A DNA stretch of 64,000 nucleotides from Microbacterium sp. UFMG61 (GTDB taxonomy: Bacteria; Actinomycetota; Actinomycetes; Actinomycetales; Microbacteriaceae), in contig NZ_JACAFP010000001.1 in the NCBI RefSeq assembly GCF_015354505.1, positions 152,117 through 216,116 on the forward strand. The letters are read 5' to 3'. Positions within the stretch are counted from its first letter, which is position 1. Every line of letters starts with the position of its first letter. Positions 8,480 through 16,452 of the stretch are shown piece after piece. The position numbers and the translations under genes are program-made. The notes under the pieces were generated by a model. That model worked only from the letters and a program-made list of their open reading frames with translations. It searched no databases and had not been told where the DNA came from.

Positions 8480-9085
8480 GTGCTTCTCAGCGACCGCGAC
8501 ATCAGAGCAGAACTCGCATCCGGCCGTATCGGCCTGGATCCGCATGAGCCGGAGATGATCCAGCCGTCGAGCATCGACGTGCGTCTGGACCGCTACTTCC
8601 GCCTCTTCGACAACCACAAGTATCCGTTCATCGATCCGTCGGTCGATCAGCCCGAGCTGACGAGGCTGATCGAGGTCGACCCCGATGAGCCGTTCATCCT
8701 GCACCCGGGGGAGTTCGCGCTCGGCGCGACCTTCGAGCAGGTCTCCCTCGCTGACGACATCGCCGCGCGCCTGGAGGGCAAGTCGTCGCTCGGTCGCCTC
8801 GGACTCATCACGCATTCGACGGCCGGCTTCATCGACCCCGGATTCACGGGGCACGTCACGCTCGAGCTCGCGAACGTGGCGACGCTGCCGATCAAGCTGT
8901 GGCCCGGCATGAAGATCGGTCAGCTGTGCTTCTTCCGTCTGACCTCGCCGGCCGAGAACCCGTACGGCTCGGGCCCGTACGGCAATCGATATCAGGGGCA
9001 GCGTGGGCCGACGGCATCCCGATCGTTCCAGAACTTCCACAAGACGGACGTCGGTACGACCGACGTCGGAGCCGTAGGGGGCTGA
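8480..9085 (+). CDS. dcd: dCTP deaminase
   Basis: A 201-residue enzyme with a GTG start ([18 protein letters not shown] follows). It deaminates dCTP to dUTP, or performs the bifunctional reaction to dUMP known in some actinobacteria. Motifs: [15 protein letters not shown], then [13 protein letters not shown], the catalytic and nucleotide-binding stretch [20 protein letters not shown], then [17 protein letters not shown] and the C-terminal [12 protein letters not shown]. Length matches the family. It supplies the dTMP precursor pathway in the cytoplasm and appears monocistronic. Confidence 0.97.
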   Translation: MLLSDRDIRAELASGRIGLDPHEPEMIQPSSIDVRLDRYFRLFDNHKYPFIDPSVDQPELTRLIEVDPDEPFILHPGEFALGATFEQVSLADDIAARLEGKSSLGRLGLITHSTAGFIDPGFTGHVTLELANVATLPIKLWPGMKIGQLCFFRLTSPAENPYGSGPYGNRYQGQRGPTASRSFQNFHKTDVGTTDVGAVGG

Positions 9086-9086
9086 C

Positions 9087-9545
9087 ATGAGCGGTGACAG
9101 CAGAGACCCGAACATCCCGTCGGAGGATGCTGTCATCCCGCCGCCTCCGCGCGAGGTGCCCGTCCCGGACGGACTGCTCTCACCGCCCTCCACGGAGGCG
9201 TCGATTCCGGACGCCGTCATACCGCCGGCCGACGTGGTGATCCCGCCTCCTCCGCCCGAGGCCATGCTGCCGACGACTCGCAGATCACGTCCGAAGCCCG
9301 CGATCCTCACCGGCGAGCAGCCGGCGCCGGTCGCCGCGGACTGGGCACAGCCCTCGGTGGCGCCGGAGGTGCCGACATCCGGTGGGTACCGAGTGCTGTC
9401 GGCGGTGATCTTCGGGTTCCTGGTGGTGCTTCTGGTCGCCGCGATCGCGGCGGCGTTCTATCTCGGCACCGTCACCTTCGCCCTCGGCGAGGTCTCCGAC
9501 TCCTTCACGTCGGCCGCGGCTCAGTGGCAGGGGTGGCATGGGTGA
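9087..9545 (+). CDS. Proline-rich single-pass membrane protein, unknown function
   Basis: A 152-residue protein starting 2 nt after dcd (ATGAGC). Residues 1-85 are Pro/Val/Ile-rich with repeated VIPPPP and PDAVIPPAD units. A single hydrophobic segment, YRVLSAVIFGFLVVLLVAAI at about 103-128, is followed by a short acidic/aromatic tail. It is predicted to be anchored once in the membrane with a disordered cytoplasmic N-terminus. It is probably co-transcribed with dcd, but no function is suggested. I do not recognise a family. Confidence 0.65.
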   Translation: MSGDSRDPNIPSEDAVIPPPPREVPVPDGLLSPPSTEASIPDAVIPPADVVIPPPPPEAMLPTTRRSRPKPAILTGEQPAPVAADWAQPSVAPEVPTSGGYRVLSAVIFGFLVVLLVAAIAAAFYLGTVTFALGEVSDSFTSAAAQWQGWHG

Positions 9546-9680
9546 TGTGAGGTACGACCCCGAGGTCGACTCGGCCTAGGAAGACATCGAGCGGACCTGA
9601 GCCCCGAGCAGCTCCTGGCGGGGACGGAAGAGCACCCGCTGTGGCCGATTCGGGTGCCCTTTCGACCCGCACCGACAGAA

Positions 9681-9716
9681 ACGGCACCCCTCCGATCGGA
9701 ATCGAAGGGGTGCCGT
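9681..9716. terminator. Bidirectional hairpin terminator
   Basis: A perfect 11-bp stem, ACGGCACCCCT pairing with AGGGGTGCCGT, around a 14-nt loop, between the convergent proline-rich gene and the His-rich regulator gene. It lacks a clear T tract, which is common in high-GC actinobacteria. Confidence 0.7.
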
Positions 9717-9737
9717 GAGATGCGGATGCGGATGCCG

Positions 9738-10433
9738 TCAGGCGTCGCGACCGCGGCTGAAGCCGGCGTCGAAGCCGCGCTCGTAGGCGTGCTGCGCCAC
9801 TCGAGCGGTCCGGTGCGCGCCGTGGAGGTCGTGGCCGCCGTGACCGTGGCGGTGGGTCTCGCCGTGACCGTGGCGACGCCCGCAGTCGTGGTCGCCGAAC
9901 GCGGTGTCGGAGCCGTGCTCGGCATCCGCTCCGTGCTCGTGGCCCGGCCCGAAACCGTGGCGCCCGAAGCTTCGTCCGAACCCTCGAGGTCCGAATCCGT
10001 GACGGCGCCCGCGTCCACGGGGGAGCGGGGACTCCTCGTCCCAGCCGAAAGCGCGGGCGATCTGCTCGAGCGAGGCGATCGTGGTCGCGAGGTCTTCGGG
10101 TGAGACGGCGTCGGTGACGGTGGCGCGAATGTTCTCGACGATGCCGCCGAGGCGTTCCTTGGCCTCGCGACCGTCGTCGGTGAGCGTCCAGCCGTCGCCG
10201 TCGGCGACGACCCAGCCGCGATCGACGAGGTCGTGCAGCTTGTGGGCATTCAGCGGACGGCGGGCGGGTGCCGTGCCGTCGACGATGTTGAGGAGGCGCC
10301 AGTCGCGGCGGCTCGCCTGCTCGCCCTCGAAGGCCGAGACGAATTCGGCGGCCATCAGGCGGTCGACGGCTGTGATCCAGAAGCCGAACGGGCGGGAGGT
10401 GGTGTCTGTGTTCTGAGTGTCAGAGGTGTTCAT
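9738..10433 (-). CDS. Winged-helix regulator with His/Gly-rich C-terminal region
   Basis: A 231-residue protein. Residues 10-125 look like a MarR/PadR-class winged helix: WRLLNIVDGTAPARRPLNAH, LHDLVDRGWVVADGDGWTLT, DDGREAKERLGGIVENIRAT. Residues 140-210 are rich in His, Gly and Arg (RHGHGETHRHGHGGHDLHG), with about 14 histidines and one Cys. The tail (VAQHAYERGFDAGFSRG) is helical. It is divergent from another winged-helix gene that also carries a His-rich patch, with a palindrome-rich intergenic region between. A metal-responsive role is plausible but not shown. Confidence 0.75.
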   Translation of the reverse strand: MNTSDTQNTDTTSRPFGFWITAVDRLMAAEFVSAFEGEQASRRDWRLLNIVDGTAPARRPLNAHKLHDLVDRGWVVADGDGWTLTDDGREAKERLGGIVENIRATVTDAVSPEDLATTIASLEQIARAFGWDEESPLPRGRGRRHGFGPRGFGRSFGRHGFGPGHEHGADAEHGSDTAFGDHDCGRRHGHGETHRHGHGGHDLHGAHRTARVAQHAYERGFDAGFSRGRDA

Positions 10434-10458
10434 GGGTGATGTCCTTAGATGTCATGGA

Positions 10459-10527
10459 GCATGTGCTTGTCACTATGCATGTATATGTAGTGTGACATGC
10501 AGTGTCGATGCATGTCAAGTCGCATGT
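10459..10527. promoter_or_regulatory. Iterated GCATGT operator array between divergent regulators
   Basis: The 105-nt gap holds five copies of the hexamer GCATGT/ACATGC (10459, 10477, 10495 inverted, 10510, 10522). Two make a perfect dyad, TGACATGC-N9-GCATGTCA (10493-10517). Next to it a 22-bp imperfect palindrome with CACTA and TAGTG ends occupies 10471-10492. Such stacking of dyads in a shared promoter suggests auto- and cross-regulation by the two flanking winged-helix proteins. Confidence 0.65.
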
Positions 10528-10538
10528 AAAATTGACGG

Positions 10539-11105
10539 GTGAGCGCCGCAGAGAACGACCCCGCCGAGGCCATCGCCCGCGCCCTGTCCCGCCTTCGTGG
10601 ACGTCGTCCGGGCGACCGCGGCCGCGGTCCGCGCGGTATGGGCGGGCCGCGGGGCTGGCATGGAGGTCCGCATCCCGACCATTTCGAGCACGGCGACGGG
10701 CACCGGCATGGCGAGGGGTCGGGCATGCCGGGGATGCCGCCGTGGGCGAGCGACCCGTCCGGCCGCTTCGGCGGACCGGCGCGGATGCGGATGCTCGAGG
10801 CGCTGGCCGCGGCATCCACCCCACTGAGCGTGAGCGACCTCGGCGCCGCGATCGGCGTCGATCAGCCGCGTGCCTCACGACTCGTGCAGCAGGGGGTCGC
10901 GCACGGGTTCGTGCGGCGTGAGGCGGATCCGGATGACGCGCGGCGCACGCGCATCGCGCTGACCGACGAGGGGCGCGCGGTCGCCCGTGGCATGCGCGGA
11001 GAGCGGCGCGAAGCTCTCGGCAAGGCACTCGCTGCCTTCACCGACGACGAGCGCGAGCAGCTCGCGATGCTGCTGAACAAGCTCGCCGACAACTGGGAGA
11101 ACTGA
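10539..11105 (+). CDS. MarR-family regulator with His-rich N-terminal region
   Basis: A 188-residue protein with a GTG start. Residues 20-70 are Gly/His/Arg-rich (GWHGGPHPDHFEHGDGHRHG). From about residue 80 a MarR-type winged helix begins: ARMRMLEALAAASTPLSVSD, then GAAIGVDQPRASRLVQQGVA (recognition helix), then READPDDARRTRIALTDEGR (wing) and a C-terminal dimerisation helix. It is divergent from the His-rich regulator at 9738-10433 across an operator-rich gap. The paired His-rich patches hint at metal sensing. Targets other than the pair itself are not visible. Confidence 0.82.
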   Translation: MSAAENDPAEAIARALSRLRGRRPGDRGRGPRGMGGPRGWHGGPHPDHFEHGDGHRHGEGSGMPGMPPWASDPSGRFGGPARMRMLEALAAASTPLSVSDLGAAIGVDQPRASRLVQQGVAHGFVRREADPDDARRTRIALTDEGRAVARGMRGERREALGKALAAFTDDEREQLAMLLNKLADNWEN

Positions 11106-11288
11106 GCCCGGGCGGGCCGCTGCCGGCCGTGCTCGGCGTGTGTCGGCCGCGGTCGGCGCGGGCAGGTGTCTTGTCTCCTGCCGATGTTCCGGAACGCTGC
11201 TCCATAGTTCCGGAATGCACGTCTGATCTGGCCGAAAAGCGGTCGATTTCGTCGTTCCAATGTCGGTGGCCCCGTGTGGGATGGAGTC

Positions 11289-12815
11289 ATGGCATCCGGC
11301 ACACTCGCCCTCATCGATCAGGTCGTCTCCGACCTCGATCGGGTGCTGGGCGACGGCGCGCTCGCCGCGCTGCCCGACGCTGAGCGGATAGAGGTCCTGC
11401 AGGCGGCGGGTGCCGCATTCCGGCGAATCGAGGCCACGGTGGTCGAAACGATCGCCACCGGGGATGCGGTCGACTTCCCGCACTCCACGGGGTGCCGCAC
11501 CCAGAACGAGCTGCTGCAGCGCACTCTCCTCACCGATCTGCGCGGGGCGACTCGCGTCGCCAAGGTCGTCGCTCTGGTCCGGCGCGAGGTGAGCCTGGCG
11601 TCCGGTGATCGGCTGCCTGCACGGTGGCCGGCATTGCGCGAGGCCATGCTCGACGGCGCGATCGGTGTCGCGGGGATGCTGGCCGCGACCGAGCCGATCG
11701 AGAAGGTGTCACATCGCATCAGCGTCGACGATCGACTGCGCGCAGACAGGTGTCTTGCACGTGCGGCGCGGGGCTTTCGCCCTGATCCTGACGGTGGACC
11801 CGACGCCGAGGTTCAGGGCCCGGCTCCCACTCTCGACGAACTTACGCTCCTCGCCGAGACGCTGGTCGCACTGCTCGACCCCGACGGCGATGAGCCTGGT
11901 GACGAACCTGCGCGACGGCGGGGGATCACGCTCGGGCGCGTGCGTGACGGACTGCGCTCGATCAAGGGGTATCTGACACCCGAGGTCGCTGCGCAGCTGG
12001 AGCTGATCCTCGATGCGTTCAACAACCCCAAAGGCGATGGACCGCCGACGCCGGGTGTGGCTTTCACTCCCGGAGATGACGACGAGGCCGACGAGGACGC
12101 TGAAGACGACACCGAACGCGCAGACGGCGACACTGAGGGGGCAGGCGGGCAGCCCGCCGATGAGGACCCGTACAACTCCGATCCGCGGTGCGTCATCGAC
12201 GGCCGCACGGCGGCGCAGAAGCGGCATGATGCTCTCGCCGCAGCCCTGGCGATCGCCGCTCGCCACCGAGACATGCCCACGATCGGTGGCGCCGGGCCGG
12301 TGCTGGTCGTGACGGTCGATGCCAAGGACCTCGCGAACGGCACCGGGCGTGCAAGCGTCAGCGGTGCGTGGGGGCAGCTTCCTCTCGGCGTCGCCGCGCA
12401 CGTCGGATGCACGGGCACGATCCAGAGGGTTCTGTTCGACGAGGGGCGGATCATCGGGATCACGACCACGGATCGGGTCTTCACGGTCCATCAGAGACGG
12501 GCGATCATCGCTCGCGACAGGGAGTGCCTGATTCCGGGGTGCCATGTACCGGCGTCATGGTGTGAGATCCACCATGTCACCGAGCATTCGCAGGGTGGGC
12601 CGACGCACACGGACAACGGTGTGCCGTTGTGCTGGTGGCACCACCGGAGTCTCGGCACATCCGGGTGGGAGATCCGGATGGACGACGGCGTGCCGCAGGT
12701 ACGCGGGCCGGGGTGGTGGGACCCCGAACAGCGATGGCGCACCCCACGGCTCAGTCTCCCCACACGAGAGAAGGCGCGAGGTGCACCCGCGACTCCCGCG
12801 CAGAGGGTGGCGTGA
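11289..12815 (+). CDS. DUF222 / HNH endonuclease domain protein (copy 1)
   Basis: A 508-residue member of the actinobacterial 13E12-repeat/DUF222 family. I chose ATG 11289 (MASGTLALIDQVVSDLD) because GGAG sits just upstream and it aligns with the start of the second copy at 55349; a GTG at 11274 is possible. The N-terminal DUF222 helical region is followed by an acidic linker (about residues 255-290) and a C-terminal HNH nuclease: ARDRECLIPGCHVPASWCEI, then HHVTEH, then TDNGVPLCWWHHRSL, with paired cysteines. The family is multicopy in actinobacteria and thought to be nuclease-like; its biological role is unsettled. It converges on the CDF transporter. Confidence 0.88.
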   Translation: MASGTLALIDQVVSDLDRVLGDGALAALPDAERIEVLQAAGAAFRRIEATVVETIATGDAVDFPHSTGCRTQNELLQRTLLTDLRGATRVAKVVALVRREVSLASGDRLPARWPALREAMLDGAIGVAGMLAATEPIEKVSHRISVDDRLRADRCLARAARGFRPDPDGGPDAEVQGPAPTLDELTLLAETLVALLDPDGDEPGDEPARRRGITLGRVRDGLRSIKGYLTPEVAAQLELILDAFNNPKGDGPPTPGVAFTPGDDDEADEDAEDDTERADGDTEGAGGQPADEDPYNSDPRCVIDGRTAAQKRHDALAAALAIAARHRDMPTIGGAGPVLVVTVDAKDLANGTGRASVSGAWGQLPLGVAAHVGCTGTIQRVLFDEGRIIGITTTDRVFTVHQRRAIIARDRECLIPGCHVPASWCEIHHVTEHSQGGPTHTDNGVPLCWWHHRSLGTSGWEIRMDDGVPQVRGPGWWDPEQRWRTPRLSLPTREKARGAPATPAQRVA

Positions 12816-12826
12816 CCGACGTGGAG

Positions 12827-13747
12827 TCAGGGCTCCGCGCCGAAGACGAGGGACTCCTCATCGTCGACCGAGAGCGACAGCACCACGGTCTCGACGACCT
12901 CGTGCGCCTCGATCTGCTGCTCGATCGCTCGCAGGCTCCGGGCGACATCGTGTTCGCGGGCATCGCCGGTCAGATCGACCTCGGCCACGATGAACAGTCG
13001 GTTCGGGCCCACGTACTCGATGTGCAGGTACGTGAGGCGCTGAATCTGCGGCGACCCGAGCAGTGCGCGTCCCACCCGATCACGCAGATCCGGCGACGCA
13101 TTCGAGCCGACGAGGAACGCTATGTTGCGTCCGATCAGGATGATCGCCACCACACCCAGCAGGATGCCGACGAGGATCGATCCCACGGCATCCCAGGCGG
13201 CGACCCCGGTGATCTGATGCATCGCGATCGCACCGGCTGCGATGGCGAGCCCGATCAGGGCGGCCATGTCCTCGAAGAACACCGCGCGCAGGGTCGTGTC
13301 GCTCGTGTCGAGCACGTAGTCCCACGTCGACGACCCTCGCTCTCGCGCCAACCGCCGCGACTTCACCATCGCCTGCGTGAACGACGCGCCCTCCAGGACG
13401 AACGCGATGCCGAGCACTGTGTACGCCACAGCGGGACTTTCGACAGGTCCGGTCTCGGACAGCTCCTGCACGCCATGCATGACCGACACGATCGACCCGG
13501 CGGTGAAGATGCCGAAGGCGGCGATCAGCGACCAGACGAACGCCGCACGCCCGTACCCCAGCGGATGCCGCGCATCTTTCGCCCGCGCGCCGCGGCGGTC
13601 GGCTATGAGCAGGAAGATCTCGTTCCCCGCATCCGCCCACGAATGCGCGGCCTCAGCCACCATCGACGCGGACGAGGTCAGCACGGCCGCGACGGTCTTG
13701 GCGATCGCGACGAGGATGTTGGCAAGGAAAGCGATGATGACCGTCAC
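12827..13747 (-). CDS. Cation diffusion facilitator (CDF) family transporter
   Basis: A 306-residue inner-membrane cation/H+ antiporter with a GTG start. Signature residues: SSASMVAEAAHSWADAGNEI (helix II metal site HxxxD), HPLGYGRAAFVWSL in the loop, and a second site around AAWDAVGSILVG (helix V). A cytoplasmic C-terminal domain of about 85 residues (DLRDRVGRALLGSPQIQRLT, then HIEYVGPNRLFIVAEVDL) is typical of these dimeric Zn/Fe/Mn exporters. The metal cannot be named with confidence. No neighbouring metal regulator is obvious. Confidence 0.92.
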   Translation of the reverse strand: MTVIIAFLANILVAIAKTVAAVLTSSASMVAEAAHSWADAGNEIFLLIADRRGARAKDARHPLGYGRAAFVWSLIAAFGIFTAGSIVSVMHGVQELSETGPVESPAVAYTVLGIAFVLEGASFTQAMVKSRRLARERGSSTWDYVLDTSDTTLRAVFFEDMAALIGLAIAAGAIAMHQITGVAAWDAVGSILVGILLGVVAIILIGRNIAFLVGSNASPDLRDRVGRALLGSPQIQRLTYLHIEYVGPNRLFIVAEVDLTGDAREHDVARSLRAIEQQIEAHEVVETVVLSLSVDDEESLVFGAEP

Positions 13748-13773
13748 GCGGTCAGGCTACTCTGCCGCGGCGC

Positions 13774-15186
13774 TCAGGCCTTCTGCGTCGCCTTCACCGG
13801 AAGCAGCAGCAGGAATCCGGCGATCAAGACGAGCACGATGCCCAGGATGCCGAAGGCGGTCGACCCCGAGAGCACGATCAGCAGCGTCCAGGCGCCGGAT
13901 GCCATCCAGCTCGCCGCCCGCCCGGTCGTGGCGTAGAGGCCGAAGATCTCGCCCTCGCGCCCGGCCGGGGTGATGCGGGCGAGGAACGACCTCGATGCCG
14001 CCTGAGCGGGGCCGACGAAAGCGCACAGCAGCAGGCCGCCGATCCAGAACACGACGGTTCCGGCATCCACCAGGAAGAAGACCGCGAGTCCGGCGATGAC
14101 CATGGCGGCGAGCGAGACGAGGATGATGCGCTTCGGACCGAAGCGGTCGTCGTAGCGTCCGGCGATGATCGTCGAGACGCCGGCGATGAGGTTCGCCGCG
14201 ATGCCGAAGATCACGAGGTCGAGGAAGGCGAAATCGAAGACCTGCCCGGCGATGATCGCGCCGAAGGCGAAGACGCCGCCGAGGCCGTCGCGGAACACCG
14301 CGCTCGACAGCAGGAACCAGAAGGTCTGGCGGGTGTCGGGGTTGCGGTACAGCCCGGTGACGTCCCTCACGAGCAGACCGTACGACGCGAAGAAGCCGAC
14401 CTCGCGCTCGGGGCGTCCGAGCGACGGCTCCGGCACGTTGAGGAAGATCGGGATGGAGAACACGATCGCCCAGATCGCGCAGCCGACGGCGATGATGCGG
14501 AACGGCAGACCGCCGTCCTCCGGCAGGCCGAACCAGTCGAGCATGTAGAAGACGACGACGAGGACCAGCGCGATGATGCCGCCGATGTAGCCGAATCCCC
14601 AGCCGAGGCCCGAGATGCGGCCGACGGTCTTCGGATTCGCAATGCCGATCAGCATGGCGTTCGAGTTGACCGCGGCGATCTCGCCGAACACGGATCCGGC
14701 CGAGATCAGCGCGACGCCGAGCCAGAACAGCGTCGGTGTCGGCTCGACGAACCACAGGCCGAACATGCACGCGATGAGCGCTCCGGTGCCGATCCCGAGC
14801 CAGAGCTTCTGGCGCCCCGCCGCATCCGCTCGCTGACCGAGCACAGGCGCGATCAGGAGGATCGCGATGCCGGCGATCGTCGAGCCGAGCCCCAGTCCCG
14901 AGGCGAGGTCGGCCTCGGCGGCCTCGCGGATCGGGTCCTTCGCATCGAGTGCCGCGATCGACGCCGGCAGGAACGCCTCGGTCGTGAGGTAGAGGGCGGT
15001 GAAGATGAAGGTGAGGATGACGGTGTTGAACGGCTGCGTCGCCCAGTCCCACAGTGCCCACGAGTAGACCTGCTTCTTGGGGGCCGGGGTCTCGCCGCGC
15101 AGGTCGAGGCCGATCACGCCGACCGCGCCGCTGTTGGCCGTCGCGGCCGGCTCGGGCACAGCGCCGCGCTGGGGGGAATCACTCAT
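13774..15186 (-). CDS. MFS transporter, UMF1/Atg22-like family
   Basis: A 470-residue membrane protein with about 12 hydrophobic segments. The pattern KQVYSWALWDWATQPFNTVI in the first helix and the loop LGQRADAAGRQKLWLGIGTG match UMF1-family (Atg22-like) MFS proteins. The family includes vacuolar amino-acid effluxers in fungi; bacterial substrates are largely unknown. The N-terminal 40 residues are a cytoplasmic tail. It is preceded on the same strand by the RIO-type kinase, separated by about 70 nt. Confidence 0.88.
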   Translation of the reverse strand: MSDSPQRGAVPEPAATANSGAVGVIGLDLRGETPAPKKQVYSWALWDWATQPFNTVILTFIFTALYLTTEAFLPASIAALDAKDPIREAAEADLASGLGLGSTIAGIAILLIAPVLGQRADAAGRQKLWLGIGTGALIACMFGLWFVEPTPTLFWLGVALISAGSVFGEIAAVNSNAMLIGIANPKTVGRISGLGWGFGYIGGIIALVLVVVFYMLDWFGLPEDGGLPFRIIAVGCAIWAIVFSIPIFLNVPEPSLGRPEREVGFFASYGLLVRDVTGLYRNPDTRQTFWFLLSSAVFRDGLGGVFAFGAIIAGQVFDFAFLDLVIFGIAANLIAGVSTIIAGRYDDRFGPKRIILVSLAAMVIAGLAVFFLVDAGTVVFWIGGLLLCAFVGPAQAASRSFLARITPAGREGEIFGLYATTGRAASWMASGAWTLLIVLSGSTAFGILGIVLVLIAGFLLLLPVKATQKA

Positions 15187-15253
15187 GGTCGAAGTCTGTC
15201 GGCGTGCGGTGAACGGACGGTGACGGCGCGCCGTGCGGGTGAGCTGTGTCCGC

Positions 15254-16174
15254 TCACGTGTACGACACCGCGAGCATCTCGGCGAACAGCGCTTCGGCGT
15301 CGCGCTCGACGTGGCGGCGAGTGAACCAGTCGCAGATGTTCACGCAGTCGCGGTGCAGCAGGTCGAGGCCCTGCGGGTTCGCGATGATGTCGACGATCTG
15401 CGGGAGGTCGATCACGCGCACACGCCCTTCGTGCACGAGCAGGTTGTACGCCGAGAGGTCGCCGTGGGCGAAGCCTGCGGCCGCGAAGATGCGCATCAGG
15501 TCGACGATCTGGTCGTACAGATCCGCCAGCTCGGCCCGGTCGCTGCGCACCGCCGCGAGTCGGGGAGCGGCGACACCGTGCGCGTCGCCGACGAACTCCA
15601 TCAGAAGCTCGGTGCCGTTGACCTGCACGGGGTAGGGCACGGGGGCGCCCAGCTCCCACATGCGGCACAGCGCATCGAACTCGGCGAACGACCACTGCGC
15701 GGCGGCGACAGCCCGGCCGTGCTCGGACTTCTTGGCGAGAGCCCTGGTGTCGCGGGTGTTCCTGGTGCTGCGGCCCTCGGTGTAGACCCCCGAGCGGTGG
15801 AAGCTGCTGTGGTCGCTGTCGCGATAGCGCTTCGCCGCGAGCAGGGTGCGCTGCGCAGGGTCGTCCGGCACCGCCCGTTCGAGCAGGAACACGTCGGCCT
15901 CCTTGCCGGTCTTGAGGATGCCGAGTTCGGTGTCGAGCGCGCCCGCGCTCGTCACGATCCAGGCGGGCCAGGGCCGCGGTCCGCGCTCCGAGGGGGTGAT
16001 CGCGGGCCAGGTGGTCCATCTCTGGCCGTCGCCGGGTTCGACGTCGGCGAAGGTCGGGACGGAGTCGAAGGGGGATGCGTCGAAGGTCGACGCGGGGGAG
16101 GGACGCGAAGAGGAGAGACGGGCAGGGGAGAGACGGGAAGAGGATGCTTCCGAAGAAGCGATGTGATCAGACAC
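15254..16174 (-). CDS. RIO-type atypical serine/threonine kinase
   Basis: About 306 residues, taking the GTG at 16174 with GGAG 8 nt upstream; an upstream GTG at 16201 is the alternative. The first 60 residues are Ser/Arg-rich and probably disordered. The kinase core shows the RIO features: a nucleotide loop LKTGKEADVFLLERA, the Lys in AAKRYRD, the catalytic loop FAHGDLSAYNLLVH and the metal-binding IDLPQIVD. RIO kinases act in ribosome maturation in archaea and eukaryotes; bacterial RIO1-like proteins occur sporadically and have no firmly known role. A 20-codon ORF with a good RBS lies upstream on the same strand. Confidence 0.9.
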   Translation of the reverse strand: MSDHIASSEASSSRLSPARLSSSRPSPASTFDASPFDSVPTFADVEPGDGQRWTTWPAITPSERGPRPWPAWIVTSAGALDTELGILKTGKEADVFLLERAVPDDPAQRTLLAAKRYRDSDHSSFHRSGVYTEGRSTRNTRDTRALAKKSEHGRAVAAAQWSFAEFDALCRMWELGAPVPYPVQVNGTELLMEFVGDAHGVAAPRLAAVRSDRAELADLYDQIVDLMRIFAAAGFAHGDLSAYNLLVHEGRVRVIDLPQIVDIIANPQGLDLLHRDCVNICDWFTRRHVERDAEALFAEMLAVSYT

Positions 16175-16207
16175 GGTGTGGCTCCGAGAGAGGGAGGCCA
16201 CCGCGGA

Positions 16208-16270
16208 TCAGGAGCGGGCGGCCTCGAGAGGAAGGATGTCGGCGAGGGTCACGACAGAGACGGTGTTCAT
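16208..16270 (-). CDS. Possible 20-aa upstream ORF before the RIO kinase
   Basis: This ORF reads MNTVSVVTLADILPLEAARS and starts at an ATG 8 nt after AGAGGAG on the minus strand, one of the best ribosome sites in the area. It ends 33 nt before the GTG of the RIO kinase. The position suits a leader peptide or a small co-expressed protein. No homologue is recalled. The call rests only on the RBS and placement. Confidence 0.4.
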   Translation of the reverse strand: MNTVSVVTLADILPLEAARS

Positions 16271-16295
16271 GTCATCCACTCCTCTCGCTCGTGCG

Positions 16296-16329
16296 TTCCG
16301 GGAGAACGTCGGAAGCCTTCCGGGAGAAC
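16296..16329. repeat. Direct repeat TTCCGGGAGAAC x2
   Basis: Two identical 12-mers begin at 16296 and 16318, exactly 22 bp apart (about two helical turns). A 13-bp palindrome, CGGAAGCCTTCCG, lies between and partly over them. They sit in the 182-nt gap between the small ORF/RIO promoter and the rightward MFS gene, so they may be an operator for either side. Confidence 0.4.
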
Positions 16330-16452
16330 CCCGGGGCGTCGTCGAGCCTAGGGGGTGGGCGCGGATGCTGTCCAGACCCGATCCGGACGAATGGTCGGAT
16401 GCCGTGGACGCTGCGTCGGGCGGAGCCGTGGCCACCCTGGGAGTCTTGAACC

